DNA from: Mantis religiosa
Lineage: Eukaryota > Arthropoda > Insecta > Mantodea > Mantidae
Direction: 5' to 3'
NCBI GenBank assembly: GCA_030765055.1
Contig: CM060947.1
Coordinates: 257,057,273 to 257,121,272, forward strand
DNA: 64,000 nucleotides
Shown: positions 43,252 through 53,011 of the stretch, one piece after another
Layout of the letters: the number at the start of each line of letters is the position of its first letter
How positions within the stretch are numbered: the first letter of the stretch is position 1
Made by a program: the position numbers and the translations under genes
Notes under the pieces: generated by a model
Seen by the model: only the letters and a program-made list of their open reading frames with translations
The model's database searches: none
What the model was told of the DNA's origin: nothing

Positions 43252-44579
43252 TACGAGGCATATTTTTTAAGTCAGTGCCGTTTTGTGATTCCGCCACCGC
43301 AGCGCTACGATCGGCGTTCCGCGCATGCGCGCTGGTTACCTACATCTCTTGTCTACGCACTGACGCCATTAGAGTCTGATTCTTCATTGTATACGTTGGC
43401 TACTGAGTGTTTAAGATGCCTACGACAATCATGAGTCCCGCCGATCGTGAAGTACGAGCTGTTATATGATTTCTTAGTGCTAAAGGCGTAAAACCGATCG
43501 ATATTCATCGTGAAGTCTGTGAAGTTTACGGAAAGAATATTATGAGTGATGGAATGGTAAGGAAATGGGTGAGAGCATTTAAAGATGGCCGCACAAATGT
43601 GCATGATGAAGAACGGAGTGGGCGTCCTTCGGTCGTTACAGATGATTTGGTAGGGATGAAAAGTTGAGAGAAAAAAGACGCTTTACAATTTATCATTGTG
43701 CGACTGTTTTTCTCAATATTCTCGTAGTGTTTTGTATCGCATTGTGACCGAGAACTTGAAGTACCGGAAATTGTGTTCACGTTGGGTTCCGAAAATGTTG
43801 ACGGATTGGCACAAAAACCAACGTTTAGGCAGTGCCTTGACTTTCCTTGAGCGGTACCACAATGAAGGTGAAGATATTTTAGACCAAATTGTTACTGGTG
43901 ACGAAACATGAGTGGCCTATGTCATACCAGATTTGAAACAACAATACATGGAATGGCGACTTTCATCATCACCCGCAAAAGGGAAGTTTAAGCAATCTAT
44001 TTCTGCCCGGAAAATCATGTACACAGTTTTTTGGGACAGAAAAGGAGTATTGCTAGTGGAGTTTCTGCCTCGTAATGAGACAATCAATGCAGCGTCTTAT
44101 TCTGAGACTTTGAACAATCTGCGCCGTGCATTCCTGAACAAAAGACATGGCAAGTTGAGTAAGGGTATCGTTTTGCTGCATGAGAATGCCCGTCCACATG
44201 TGGCTAATCGGACCAAAGATCTCATCAAATCTTTTCAATGGGAAACTCTAGATCATCCTCCATACAGCCCTGATCTGGCGCCCAGCGACTACCATTTGTT
44301 CCTGCACTTGAAGAAACATCTGGGCGGTCAGCGTCTTCAAGACGATAACGAAGTCAAAACAGTTGTGATACAGTGGTTAACACGTCAGGCGGCAGAATTT
44401 TATGAAGAGGGTATTCAAAAACTGGTGCCACGTTATGACAAGTGCCTCAATATTCACGGAAATTATGTATAAAAGTAGATTAAGGTACAGGCTTTCATGT
44501 AAAAATAAAATTATTGCGATATCTATGCACGTCTTTTTTTAATTCCAAAACGGTACTGACTTAAAAAACATGCCTCGTA
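43252..44579 (+). mobile_element. mariner element C, complete with both terminal repeats
   Basis: Terminal repeats CGAGGCATATTTTTTAAGTC (from 43254) and its near-complement ending at 44577, about 32 bases each, are flanked by TA at 43252-43253 and 44578-44579. Length 1324 bp, normal for mariner. It sits inside the RTE-like LINE. Confidence 0.92.
43416..44472 (+). pseudogene. mariner transposase, nearly complete but inactivated
   Basis: Start ATG at 43416 (MPTTIMSPADREVRAVI, then a stop). The helix-turn-helix region is GVKPIDIHREVCEVYGKNIM followed by VRKWVRAFKDGRTN, and the linker is EERSGRPS. After frameshifts near 43670 it continues RWVPKMLTDWHKNQRLGSAL and QIVTGDET (first Asp). TGA replaces the next Trp codon at 43909-43911. 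An open 186-codon stretch follows: FWDRKGVLLVEFLPRNETIN, LLHENARPH and YSPDLAPSDYHLF (third Asp), ending NIHGNYV. In LLHENARPH the second catalytic Asp is Glu. Stops, frameshifts and this change all disable it. The 345-residue scale matches the family. Confidence 0.88.
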
Positions 44580-45150
44580 CTATACAATTTTCTTATTCCT
44601 ATTTTACCCAAAGGTATATTAAGAATATATTGTACAAATTTATGAATATAATACAATTTACAAAAACATAACAAAAGTCAATATCAAGCTGACAAACAGT
44701 AAACATCAAGATGAAACATTTAGTTTAAGAAATATTTTGTTTAAGAAAGCCATGAAATATTGATAAGTTTTATATTTCATCAGAATATGCGTAAGTGGTT
44801 TTGAGAAAGTGTAACCTAAGGATTGAAGCAATAATTCAAGTTCGTATCTTCCAAAACAGAAATACGGGCAATCAAATAAAAGGTGAGGGACATCTTGAAG
44901 ATGATTTCCACAAATACAGTCAGATGTGGATTTGACTTTTAATCGAAATAAGTAAGCTGAAAATTTGCCGTGTCCAGTTAAGAATTGAGTGAGAACAAAG
45001 GATTAAAGAAATTATATTTATGTCTGTCAGAAAATGTTGAGAAATATTAATCCTTAGTCAAAGCACCACAATCACTTTTTAACCAGTATTCATTCAAGTC
45101 GTTGATGATAATCTCCTTTAATGTTTGTCTCACATAGATGGATGGATGGA
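44580..45150 (-). pseudogene. LINE ORF2 C-terminal fragment (zinc-knuckle-like)
   Basis: The minus-strand frame over about 44850-44985 reads LTGHGKFSAYLFRLKVKSTS, then DCICGNHLQDVPHLLFDCPY. The LTGHG...CxCG...HLLFDCP pattern follows the RNase H domain in I/R1/jockey-like LINEs. The rest of this stretch is AT-rich and without clear motifs. It differs from LINE-A next door. Confidence 0.6.
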
Positions 45151-45154
45151 TATA

Positions 45155-46594
45155 TAGGGGGGGGGGGGGTCCCTGAATTACAGCGGTTATCAGCGCCCTT
45201 TTAAAAACTTCTCATGGTAAAAGCCAGATATAAAAAGTATCTAAAAACTATACTAATGTAAATAAACCTATTAAAACTACATGTATATAGAAAGCGGAAA
45301 AACAAAAAAAAAAAAAAAAAAGTCAAAACCTACTAAAATTATGTTCGCTATATCCTAAACTCTAAAACAGAAAAGAATCTAAAAACCTTCTCCACTACTG
45401 TGTTAACGTCCGCTAGCATTTCTGCAAAGCTAGCCGGCAGCTGCAGAGACGTCCTAAGGTCCACTAGGTGAAAACACTCTAGCAGCACGTGTCGTACAGA
45501 CAACGCCTCATTGCAAAACGGACACAGTGGAGAAGGCTCCTTTTTAAAAAGAAAACTATGAGTAAAAAAGCAGTGCCCAATACGTAACCGAGCCAAACTC
45601 ACCTCCTCGCGACGAGATGACCGACAGGAGGTAACCCAGGGAATCGGAAGTTCTTTGACAGATCTAAGTTTATTATTGCGGAGAGCGGACCACTCTTCCT
45701 GCCAGCAGGTTTGCACAGCTCTCCGCAATACGGCCCTAAAGTCTTCCGATGTCACAGATGGTACTCGAACGCTGGGCTTTATGGTAGCCGTCTTGGCTGC
45801 CAAATCCGCCATTTCATTCTCCCGCAAGCCTACGTGTCCAGGGATCCATGCACACACCACGTTAACGCCAGAAGCGTGTAAAACGTGGAGGGCATCCTGT
45901 ATCCGCTGCACAATAGGGTGGTAGTTGTACAGATGTCGTGGGCTTTGAAGTGCACTGAGGGAATCACTCAGGACTAAGCAGTTCCCCAACTTTCGTCGAC
46001 GTACGTGTAAAATGGCCCGGTATATTGCATAAAGCTCTGCAGTAAAAATGGAAGTGCTAGTGTGGAATCCAAATGTATACGGTTCGGTTCCACACACGTA
46101 AGCACAACCAACACCATTTGAGTTCTTGGTCCTGATATCGCGATAAAAATTCTAATTTAAAAAAAAAAGAACACATGTGCGGATACTAGACATAGACATG
46201 ATAGATTTATCATATTTGGTCATGCCCAGAACAACGTGGGACGCTCTGCACAACCAAGGATGGTATGTCCTCTCCCCCCTAGGATACATCTCGGGCATGT
46301 CAGTATCAAGATGTCTAAGGAGCTCCCGGAAACGAAAACCAGGTGGCTTTGGTTTAATAGAAGTGTTCCTATAACGCACGTCCATGAAGGTATTAAAGAA
46401 CGGGTAAACGTTGGATGTGTGAGCACGCAATTAAGTCCACATCCATAATTTGCTAATAACATGTTGCGCCTGTACTGGAGAGGAGGTTCTGCAGACTCAG
46501 CATTCAGGCTTATAACTCGGCTCGTTGGAAATGCATAGGGCATAGAGTGTAAAGTGCGTAGTTGCAAGAAAAATAAGTACAATAGCGGAACCAC
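45155..46594 (-). mobile_element. LINE-A, 5'-truncated, with RNase H domain
   Basis: The minus strand runs from 46594 (broken coding sequence) through the RNase H ORF to the 3' UTR. The UTR end GGGCGCTGATAACCGCTGTA and the tail (poly-C then TATATA and CCATCCATCC) match the other LINE-A copies. It sits between the two halves of the RTE-like LINE. Confidence 0.82.
45348..46097 (-). CDS. LINE-A RNase H and C-terminal domain
   Basis: 249 codons, open. The RNase H core starts before the ATG. Visible are SIFTAELYAIYRAILHVRRR (the Glu of the active site in TAELYAI), CLVLSDSLSALQSPRHLY (second active-site Asp in LSDSLSAL) and VCAWIPGHVGLRENEMADLA (WIPGHVGxxxNExAD, last acidic residue). A C-terminal HSFLFKKEPSPLCPFCNEAL and HVLLEC block follows, as in R1/I/jockey LINEs. 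It ends SVLEFRI, the same end as the 7.1 kb copy. Upstream, to 46594, broken frames carry LNAESAEPPLQYRRNMLLAN and PPGFRFRELLRHLDTDMPEM of the same ORF2. The polymerase domain is lost. Confidence 0.88.
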   Translation of the reverse strand: MCGTEPYTFGFHTSTSIFTAELYAIYRAILHVRRRKLGNCLVLSDSLSALQSPRHLYNYHPIVQRIQDALHVLHASGVNVVCAWIPGHVGLRENEMADLAAKTATIKPSVRVPSVTSEDFRAVLRRAVQTCWQEEWSALRNNKLRSVKELPIPWVTSCRSSRREEVSLARLRIGHCFFTHSFLFKKEPSPLCPFCNEALSVRHVLLECFHLVDLRTSLQLPASFAEMLADVNTVVEKVFRFFSVLEFRI

Positions 46595-46964
46595 GGCTTC
46601 ATGAGGCCCAAAACGGATTTAGAAAAGGAAGATCATGCACGGATAGTATATTAATAATTTAAAAACTAACTGAAAAACACAAAGAATTTAATGTTGACAC
46701 ATTTATGCTTTTTGTTGACTATGTTAAAGCCTTCGACTCGGTTTTAAGGGATAAACATTGGATGGCGATGAAAAATTTTGGAATACCAGCACATTTAATA
46801 GGGACTGTACAAGTTATGTATAAAAACACTACAATAGCACTAATAAAGAGTGGAAGGAAAACACAAGCAGTGGACATAAATAAAGGAGTACGACAAGGAT
46901 GGCCTCTATCGCACGTACTCTTTAATATCTATATTGATAATTCGGTACAAGAATGGCAGCGAAG
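46595..46964 (+). pseudogene. RTE-like LINE, reverse transcriptase motifs A-B
   Basis: LHEAQNGFRKGRSCTDSILI, a stop, FMLFVDYVKAFDSVLRDKHW (motif A with the first catalytic Asp) and GVRQGWPLSHVLFNIYIDN (motif B). It continues the fragment ending at 43251 and is interrupted at 46965 by mariner family B. Confidence 0.82.
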
Positions 46965-47850
46965 TACGGGAGCTGTTCAGTAAAGAATGATCACAACTTT
47001 TTTTTTGACAACGTACCTTTACTCATCCTCATAATTTGGATTGTCCTTCTCCAAATAGTCTCCTCTGAATGCGATGCACTTTTCCCAGCGTTTCTGTCAG
47101 TCTTCAAAACATACTGGAAACCACTTTTTGAGAGATCCCTGAAAATCACCTCCGCAGCCTTCACCACTGCCTCTGATGATGGATAATGCCTCCCACGTAG
47201 GCGTTTCTTCAAGTTAGGGTACATAAAAATGTTACATGGGGCTAAAACTGGACTATAGGGAGGGTGAGGGATGTACTTCACGTTGATTTTTGCAGGATAT
47301 TCGGCAACAACATTGGCAATATCCGGCTGCGCATTATACGTGGTCCAGCATCCAACCTGATCCACGGAAAAGTGGCATTTTGCACCTGATATGGACTTGA
47401 AATGTTTTCAGGACATTCCTGTAGTATTTTTAGTTACTGATGTGTGTGCAGGTACAACATGCTGATAAAACATTCCATTAATATCAAAGAATGAGATGAC
47501 CATAACTTTCCCAACAGAAACAACCACTTTTGCTGTTTTAGGGGGTTGATGATGAAGGAGATTTCCACACTGAGCTTTGCTGTTTGCTCTCAGGATCAAA
47601 ATGATGTAGCCAAGTTTCATCACCAGTGATTACGTTTGAAAGAAACTCCGGATCTTCCTGTAACAGGAAGATGTTACCCCCATTGCAGCGGTAGGCGATA
47701 CTGAACGTGTCTGAAGATGTACCAACAATGAAACTACTACGGCTTGTTTGTTTCACATTAGGCTAACAGAATATAATAAGACTGAATTTTAGTGCGAAAA
47801 ATTAAGACCGTAAAACAATTATGATCATTCTTTATTGAACAGCCCACGTA
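46965..47850 (-). mobile_element. mariner family B, short copy with both ends
   Basis: Terminal repeats CGGGAGCTGTTCAGTAAAGA (from 46967) and the complement of CGTGGGCTGTTCAATAAAGA (to 47848), flanked by TA (46965-46966 and 47849-47850). Length 882 bp. It sits in the RTE-like LINE exactly between motif B and motif C. Confidence 0.9.
46991..47756 (-). pseudogene. mariner family B transposase, catalytic region
   Basis: Minus-strand pieces: DPEFLSNVITGDETWLHHFD (first Asp), ESKQQSSVWKSPSS, VGKVMVISFFDINGMFYQHV, then a decayed second-Asp block (YNAQPDIANVVAEYPAKINV). IPHPPYSPVLAPCNIFMYPN and LKKRLRGRHYPSSEAVVKAA follow. In the third block the usual SD/CD is CN, so the third catalytic Asp is replaced by Asn. 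The N-terminal DNA-binding part is deleted. Frameshifts separate the pieces. Confidence 0.82.
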
Positions 47851-48620
47851 TAAAACAAAATGTACTGCAGGAAACATAATTTTAAATACAGTATTATTTG
47901 CTGATGATCAAGTGATAATATCCCACTCAGAAGATGACATGCAAAGAGCAGTATATAGTTTAAACAACATAGCGGAAACATATAAACCTTCAATCTCAGA
48001 AGACAAAACTAAAGTGGTGGCTTATAGAGGAAAGATCAACATAAGAGCTAAATAGTTATAAATAACAAAATAATAAAACAGGTTAATAGTTTTAACTATC
48101 TAGGCTGCACAGTAGCAGTAGCAAATAACAACAAGGATATGGAGGTGTAATTAAACAGATTCTGTCAAATATGTGGGACTATAATAACAACGCTGAACAG
48201 GAAAACACGAAGGGAAACACAGATGAAATTTTATAAGATAATGGCAGTCCCAACGTTAACACACGGTTCCGAAATATGGACACTGACAAACAGCTAGAAT
48301 CGGCAGAGATGAGATTTTTGAGAAGCGTGGCAGGTTATAGAATAACAGACCATGTAAGAAACGAAAAAATAAGAGAAGAGTATAGGATTTTTAATTTAAA
48401 CAGTAAAATATTAAAGAAGAAAAATGAATGGAAAAATCATATTTTAAGAATGGACGCGGAACGACTGCCAAGAAGAGTTTTAGTTTATATGCCGAAGGGA
48501 AAGAGAGATGTGGGACGCCCAGCTCTACGCTGGAAGGATCAGTAGACTCTTGAAGAGAACGGAACCGGTCAAAGGGCCCAATCCTTGATGATGATCATGA
48601 TGATCATGATGGTGATGATA
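47851..48620 (+). pseudogene. RTE-like LINE, motif C to 3' end
   Basis: NTVLFADDQVIISHSEDDMQ (motif C, the catalytic Asp pair), then FNYLGCTVAVANNNKDMEV after stops. The open end (48276-48545) reads QLESAEMRFLRSVAGYRITD, HVRNEKIREEYRIFNLNSKI, and VYMPKGKRDVGRPALRWKDQ. The C-terminal block is the one usually labelled endonuclease-reverse transcriptase in insects. A TGATGATGATCATGATGATC tail follows. The three parts together show one LINE of which about 1.6 kb is retained over 5.8 kb. Confidence 0.82.
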
Positions 48621-48693
48621 TTTGGCACCACAACTCGTGTACAGGATTCTACTATGGGATACAAAAGAATAAACTGTGACGTAGGCCTCATCT

Positions 48694-48895
48694 ACGAGGG
48701 TCGTTTGATAAGTGCCTTAAAATATCAAGAATATTTTCTGTAAGTAGCTCACCTTATTTCTGAACATAGTCTCTACTGATATCTATATACTTGGACCAAC
48801 GATGTTCTAACTTTTTCATCCTGTCGGAAAAGTATTCGCTCAAGGCCTGCAAAAATTCGTTGGCGGTGACTATCACTTCTACATTTTTTTCTACT
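48694..48895 (-). pseudogene. mariner D, C-terminal stub with terminal repeat
   Basis: It begins with TACGAGGGTCGTTTGATAAG, a common mariner terminal repeat. It encodes on the minus strand EVIVTANEFLQALSEYFSDR followed by MKKLEHRWSKYIDI, the C-terminal end of a transposase. It is cut off by the family B copy at 48897. Confidence 0.7.
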
Positions 48896-49202
48896 TTTGA
48901 CGGTCCTTCTCAAAATACTCTTCCCTGAATGTAATGCACTTGTCCCAGCGTTTCTGCCAGTCATCAAAGACATGCTGGAAGCCATTTCTTGAGAGAATGA
49001 TGAATTGAGAATGATTTTTGATGAATAATGCCCCCATGAAGCCGTTTCTTCAAGTTATGGAATAGAAAAAGTGACATGGGGCTAAATCCGGACTATAGGG
49101 AGGGTGAGGGTTGGACTTCACGTTGATTTTTGCGAGATATTCAGCAACATAATACAATTGGTTGTTTCCAGGCTGTTTTGCCGTGGTCTATTGGAGTAAG
49201 AA

Positions 49203-49246
49203 CCAAACGTTTCGTACACAACTACGGCAGACATCATCAGTGGCGC
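49203..49246 (-). ncRNA. hammerhead-like motif, left arm
   Basis: Minus strand: CTGATGA (49240-49234), then about 20 bases, then GAAAC (49213-49209) and GTT. Flanking CCA/TGG can form stem I. Stem II has decayed (TGTCTG opposite GTGTAC), so cleavage is doubtful. Confidence 0.5.
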
Positions 49247-49299
49247 GGTCGAAGCTTTCTTGCAGAGAATTTGGCTGCGTCTGCAAGGAAGCTTCGACC

Positions 49300-49343
49300 G
49301 CGCCACTGATGACGTCTGACGTAGTTGTGGACGAAACGTTTGG
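49300..49343 (+). ncRNA. hammerhead-like motif, right arm
   Basis: Plus strand: CTGATGA (49306-49312), stem II GTC...GAC, GAAAC (49333-49337) and GTT at the cleavage triplet. Stem I can start CCA/TGG. GUU is a poorer cleavage triplet than GUC, and stem II is only about 3-4 bp. Confidence 0.55.
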
Positions 49344-50312
49344 TTCTTACTCCAACAGACCACGGCAAAACAGCCCGGAAACAACCAATTGTATTATGGA
49401 CTACGGCCGTGAAAGCTTAAGTTCTCTCATATTCAGCAACAACATTGGCAATATGCGGCCGCGCATTATCGTTTGTGCCTGTTATGAACTTGCAATGTTT
49501 TCAGGACATCCCTGTAGTACTGTCAAGTTCCTGATGTACCATAACTTTCCCAGCAGAAGCAACCACTTTTGCTATTTTGGAGGTTGGTGATGAAGGAGAT
49601 TTCCACACTGAGCTTTGCTGTTTGCTCTCAGGATCAAAATGATGTAGCCAAGTTTCATCAGCAGTGATTACGTTTGAAAGAAACTCCGGATCTTCCTCTA
49701 ACATCAACTTTAACTGCATGCGAATGTCCGTTTGTTCGGGAAACAACAGTCCTGGAACCCATCGTGCACAAACACGTCTCATATGTGAAGTTTCTGTCAC
49801 AAACGCGTGGGTGGCAGCCAATGAAATGTTCAGTATTTCAGAAAGTGATTTTAAGGTAAATCGTCGATTCCCTCTCACAATGGCAGCAGCAGTGTTGATG
49901 TTTTCTTCCGTAGGAGCAGTAACTGGAGCACCAGGTCCAGCTTCCTTTGAAATTGATTTTTCCCCTCTTTAAGCATTTTAAATCACCTTCGAGCTGTGCT
50001 GTAGGGAAGAACAGACTCTCCTCAGAACTCATAGTAGAGGCCTCAACTGAAGATTTGTTGAGACGAATGCAGAATTTCAAAGCCGCATATTGTTCCTCGC
50101 GTGTTAGCTCCATTGCAGCGGTAGGTGATACTGAATATGTCTGACTTTACCTGGTTCTCATAGGCGGGAACCAGGAGTACCAACAATGAAGCTATAACGG
50201 CGTAATTGTTTCACATTAAGCTAACAGAATATAATAAAATTGAATTTTAGTGCGAAAACTTATGACCTTAAAAAATTATAGTCATTCTTTATTGAACAGC
50301 CCTCGTATAAGA

Positions 50313-50814
50313 GGACGTCCTCGACAGATTCGAACACACAGCCTTTCAAACACGCTTCATACCACCGTTCCGGATGGTTGAATAGACTTCATTACACATT
50401 TCGTTTCCTAGAAAATGTACCACGTGATTTAACATGGATAGACTCCCCATTAATTAAACTGGATAAAGTTTTGGAACCTTTCCTCTGGATTTTGAATCCA
50501 GTCAAATGCGCAAGCGACAGTCATCTGTCAGGTATTAGTGACGTTGATTAAGCAGATATATCATACGCTATCCAGCTTCTCGGTACATTTAATCCTTTCT
50601 GATGAGTTAACCGAACACCAGCTGACGAACAAGCCCCTGTACCTATCCGTTTTTTTATTTCAAGGTGCTCTCGAAGCGCAATCGATTGTATCGCCTCACC
50701 TGATCTCCCTTTGAGCATATTGTTAAACGTGTCACAAGCGTAAAGCGAGGGATTGTCCGTTAAAATGTTCGTTCTAACAGTGAAAAGCAATATCTCTGTA
50801 CACTCATATGAGCT
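50313..50814. other. unassigned sequence
   Basis: No gene or repeat recognised; the 91-codon minus-strand frame at 50548-50823 has no family features. Confidence 0.4.
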
Positions 50815-51345
50815 ACTTAACAAATAATTATTACTCTGTCTACTTCAAGATAAACATTATCTTATTGTAGTTACAAGGGAATACAGTAGACTTTAAGTGA
50901 TAGTCAAATGTTTTTATACATGACTTTCTCTACTCTTGTAAAAACACTTATTGCTCTACCTACTTCAAGATACACATTATCTTATTGTAGTTACAAGGGA
51001 ATACAGTAGACTTTAAGTGATAGTCAAATGTTTTTATACATGACTTTCTCTACTCTTGCACAAACACTTATTGCTCTACCTACTTCAAGATAAACATTAT
51101 CTTATTGTAGTTACAAGGAAATGCAGTAGACTTTAAGTGATAGTCAAATGTTTTATGTACATGACTTTGTCTACTCTTGTACAAACACTTATTGCTCTAT
51201 CTACTTCAAGATAAATTTTATGTTGTTGCAGTTACAAGGAAATACAGTAGTTTAAATGATAGTCAAATGCTTTGAAACTGGTTGTCTAGGTGACAGACTA
51301 TGTAATTACCTTGTATTTCGATATCCAAGAGATAAAAATGAATAA
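50815..51345 (-). repeat. 121-bp tandem array, minus orientation (4 units)
   Basis: Same unit as at 41 kb. Its right end has the fixed block GAAACTGGTTGTCTAGGTGA followed by TCCAAGAGATAAAAATG. The left end starts within a unit. Confidence 0.92.
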
Positions 51346-51892
51346 ACAATTCGTATTTGACAAAGGAATAGGTTCTGCAACATACAAACCGATTCAAATA
51401 TTGATATGCAAAATTTGATTGCCCACATAACGTAGATTCTGTTAAATAAACATTTTATGAAAAAACCTTGTAATTGCTTAGACTATCTCTCCCATCATCA
51501 GGAAATTTATAAAATTTTATAATTCCAAATTAATCACTGGATATAACACAAATATAAACAAATAAAGAACATTATCAAAACTGGCATCACTGAAGAAAAT
51601 ACTGTTTTCAGTAAATTAATAGCCAGGTCAGGTGATGTCGTGAGTATAGAAAACTTATTGGGTGAAAGAAACGTAACTACTTAACTTGGTGATCAAGCTG
51701 TATAGATCCGTGCTTCTTAAGTCGAGGGATTTCCATTTTTGAGGTCGGTTTCCAAGAGGAGCTGAACTGAAATCTATCATCACGATTAAGCGTGATCCTC
51801 TCTGAGAAATGCTCGAAGCCTCCATAACTATATAAGCTCGAAAGTATCTACTGGGGCAATACACACAGAGTGAAGACTGACCAGGAAGTTAC
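51346..51892. other. AT-rich spacer
   Basis: No recognised gene or repeat. Confidence 0.4.
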
Positions 51893-52243
51893 CGAGCTGT
51901 CCCAAAAGGGTGCCCGGCGCCTCCGTGGGCCTTTCCATAGGGCATAACCTAGAGACTAGCAAGCCCCCCATCTGGTCCTGTGGACTCAAGACGGGATGAA
52001 AGTGGATAAGCCACTTGCCCGCACCAACTCCAAAAGGGGAAGGCTACCGATTAACCTCGGTAGGGCCACCTGGTAATCTAGCACACCTTCTACTAGTTAT
52101 GCTGGCTTTCCTCAACCCCGTCCAGAGACGTACCTGATCACCCACGGGTATCGGGAGCCACTGCCTCCTCGAGTCCAACCCAATCCGAACAACTCCCATT
52201 CAGGAAGGGGCTCGAAATTTCGGCCCGAGGTTCCTCTAGTAAC
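51893..52243 (-). mobile_element. GC-rich dispersed repeat, copy 2
   Basis: Reverse complement of 21826-22190. Shared blocks include GAGCTGTCCCAAAAGGG, GTCCTGTGGACTCAAGAC, CTCAACCCCGTCCAGAGACG, GAGTCCAACCCAATCCG and GGCCCGAGGTTCCTCTAGT. Its right end (CCTCTAGT) coincides with the end of copy 1, which supports a defined terminus. Its other end is truncated. Confidence 0.75.
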
Positions 52244-52358
52244 GTCAGAGGTACCACAAGTGCCAGCGGTCCGCAGAGTCCGCACCACGGCAGCTGAAGG
52301 GGACGGATCAGCTTCCCTACGTTGCTTTATATAAGCAGAGAAGCCTACCGCTACAGCC

Positions 52359-52660
52359 TACATTCCGTTTACCGGCAACATATCCAGCAGAATCAGCGGA
52401 ATTATCGCCAAATACAACATCATGATCATTCACAAGCCACCTCCCAAGATTAAAAATCTGTTGAGACGGGTGAAAGACAAACTGGACTTCCTAGTTCCGG
52501 GAGTGTACCGCATTCCCTGTGAATGTGCCACACCGTATATAGGATAAACCGGAAGGACCATCGCTACCAGAATAAACGAACATGAACGGAGCATTCGTTT
52601 AGTGCAACCTGAGAAGTATGGACTGGCAGAACATTGTTTTAATGATGACCATAGAGCCAA
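52359..52660 (+). pseudogene. PLE GIY-YIG endonuclease domain
   Basis: In one frame: YIPFTGNISSRISGIIAKYN, IMIIHKPPPKIKNLLRRVKD, KLDFLVPGVYRIPCECATPY, then IG, an in-frame TAA at 52545-52547, and TGRTIATRINEHERSIRLVQ. It closes PEKYGLAEHCFNDDH. It shows the GVY...YIG pair with C-x-C between, the conserved Arg (TRI), the EH pair and the AEH...DH block. A single nonsense mutation (expected Gln at that place) interrupts it. The reverse transcriptase part is missing upstream, where a GC-rich repeat lies. Confidence 0.87.
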
Positions 52661-52854
52661 TTTTCGGGAAATTGGAAAGTGGCTAAATGGTTTAGAGCGG
52701 GTGGACGGATACCAGAAGATCTGGGTTTCAAACCTCGGCTTGGTATTGAACTTTTCAGTTTGGCTCTACACTTTCACACTATTGATAGCTTTTTGCCTTT
52801 GTTTAAATTTATTTACATCCAGCGATACATTTGTAGTTATAACATTTATTAAAA

Positions 52855-52900
52855 TATCCTGATGATGGGAGAGATGTAAGCTCCCGAAACGTCGATTTCT
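52855..52900 (+). ncRNA. hammerhead ribozyme motif (PLE type)
   Basis: CTGATGA (52859-52865), stem II GGGAG/CTCCC (52867-52871 and 52881-52885), GAAAC (52886-52890), GTC (52891-52893). Stem I can pair ATC before the core with GAT after GTC. All core bases are intact and stem II is perfect. Confidence 0.8.
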
Positions 52901-53011
52901 AGTCATAATTTCACATCGGTTGTTGACCGCGAATAGCTCGAACACATGGCTATTTATTATACAATTACAACCTAAGTCTAAATGTTGTAGAGATAAATCG
53001 CCAAGGCACGG

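Larger units (their letters stand above)
49137..49440. mobile_element. palindromic PLE-derived element with two opposed hammerhead motifs
   Basis: The insert 49149-49428 (280 bp) lies between perfect 12-bp direct repeats ATATTCAGCAAC at 49137-49148 and 49429-49440. Positions 49152-49250 are nearly the inverted complement of 49295-49394. Both arms carry TGCCGTGGTCTRTTGGAGTA-like sequence and a hammerhead core, one on each strand. The right end adds ACGGCCGTGAAAGC and TCTCTC, as in the 16.3-17.0 kb PLE, so both copies belong to one family. Confidence 0.88.
48897..50312 (-). mobile_element. mariner family B, longer copy, split by a hammerhead palindrome
   Basis: The minus strand starts near 50312 with TACGAGGGCTGTTCAATAAA. 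The transposase N-terminus MELTREEQYAALKFCIRLNK begins at 50113. The middle is RFTLKSLSEILNISLAATHA, VCARWVPGLLFPEQTDIRMQ and EFLSNVITADETWLHHFDPE. The last reads ITADET where other copies read ITGDET. The end lies near 48897 without a recognisable terminal repeat. Many frame breaks. The element is interrupted at 49149-49428. Confidence 0.82.
52330..52990 (+). mobile_element. Penelope-like element relic with hammerhead
   Basis: GIY-YIG coding sequence (52359-52660), an internal tRNA-like repeat insertion (52668-52790), and an AT-rich segment ending in a hammerhead motif at 52855-52900. PLE pseudo-LTR sequence follows to about 52990. A TATA-like GCTTTATATAAGCAGAGAAG lies just upstream at 52324. 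Confidence 0.78.
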
